Assembly: GCA_046081705.1 (NCBI GenBank)
Contig: JBJTWK010000027.1
Location: 1 to 23,828, forward strand
Origin: IMCC26256 sp046081705
GTDB lineage: Bacteria > Actinomycetota > Acidimicrobiia > IMCC26256
Length of the DNA: 23,828 nt
Reading direction: 5' to 3'
Shown: positions 23,770 to 23,828 of the stretch, piece by piece
Position numbering within the stretch: the stretch's first letter is position 1
How the letters are laid out: each line of letters starts with the position of its first letter
Notes under the pieces: generated by a model
The model's input: only the letters and a program-made list of their open reading frames with translations
What the model was told of the DNA's origin: nothing
Databases searched by the model: none
Program-made: the position numbers and the translations under genes

Positions 23770-23781
23770 TAACCTGCGGCC
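23770..23781 (+). promoter_or_regulatory. Leaderless-type -10 box for the right-edge gene
   Basis: TAACCT then six bases then GTG 23782. No Shine-Dalgarno. It is divergent from the box at 23701-23712, in an 81-base region between the two starts. Confidence 0.4.
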
Positions 23782-23828
23782 GTGCCCACGCCGCCGTCCC
23801 CCGGAACCCACCTGCCCGTCCCCGCGAG
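23782..23828 (+). CDS. 5' end of a gene cut by the window edge
   Basis: GTG 23782 opens a frame with no stop to the end of the window; the visible codons read VPTPPSPGTHLPVPA. A TAACCT box six bases before the GTG and divergence from the SCP2 operon make a real gene likely. Too little is visible to say what it encodes. Confidence 0.4.
   Translation, partial: MPTPPSPGTHLPVPA

Noticed and set aside
1..23828. Mobile element, phage, CRISPR, defence island or biosynthetic gene cluster
   Set aside because: No transposase, integrase, direct-repeat array, nuclease-defence set or synthase genes were found; base composition appears even along the window.

Overview
The window looks like chromosomal DNA from a high-GC actinobacterium. 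Third codon positions are strongly G/C biased, GTG starts are common, and genes are packed with ATGA/GTGA overlaps. The gene content (several acyl-CoA dehydrogenases, crotonase and SDR genes, an SCP2-like protein, EthD and SnoaL-like proteins, a heme A synthase beside an ABC exporter, secreted repeat proteins with VVVDVVGWF-type motifs) fits the class Acidimicrobiia best. That placement is inferred from gene style, not from a marker gene. I see no rRNA, tRNA, CRISPR array, insertion sequence, integrase or attachment site, and no gene-free stretch longer than about 130 bases.

Layout, left to right. Bases 1-661 are the 3' end of a secreted repeat protein. Then come a SET-domain methyltransferase gene (736-1248), an AqpZ-like water channel (1339-2058), and an EthD-like protein overlapping an EamA-family exporter (2185-3830). 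A PuuB/DadA-type FAD amine oxidase lies opposite (3835-5226, minus). Next is a three-gene lipid cassette on plus: a 2,4-dienoyl-CoA reductase-type SDR, a crotonase and a SnoaL-like protein (5307-7504), meeting an alpha/beta hydrolase on minus (7506-8396). Divergent from the hydrolase is an overlapping operon of heme A synthase (ctaA), ABC ATPase and ABC permease (8458-11158). A CrtC/AttH-like protein of unknown function (11168-12334, minus) is divergent from an acyl-CoA dehydrogenase (12430-13662). Then come a DinG-type helicase (13659-15674, minus), a secreted six-repeat fibronectin type III protein (15724-17628, minus) and a divergent PAS-GGDEF-EAL c-di-GMP enzyme (17818-19599). A stand-alone 5'-3' exonuclease overlaps an SDR gene (19636-21302). 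The right end is a minus-strand operon of SCP2-like protein, acyl-CoA dehydrogenase and a possible eIF2B-like protein (23700 down to 21316), with the first codons of a further plus-strand gene at the edge.

How the genes work together. The main theme is acyl-CoA metabolism. The SDR and crotonase at 5307-7012 both carry residues recalled from the enzymes that deal with double bonds during beta-oxidation of unsaturated acyl chains. The two acyl-CoA dehydrogenases both lack the usual MCAD-type glutamate and have a glutamate at the isovaleryl-CoA-dehydrogenase-like position. The ctaA-ABC operon links heme A synthesis for cytochrome oxidase to an exporter of unknown substrate. The fibronectin/GGDEF-EAL divergent pair has two neat dyads between the genes and is the best candidate regulatory region.

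Two architectural features recur. Five convergent gene pairs meet within 13 bp or overlap, with no convincing intrinsic terminator; one pair shares a CTAG that gives both stop codons. Several genes without a Shine-Dalgarno sequence have a TANNNT-like box 6-8 bases before the start codon, which suggests leaderless transcripts.
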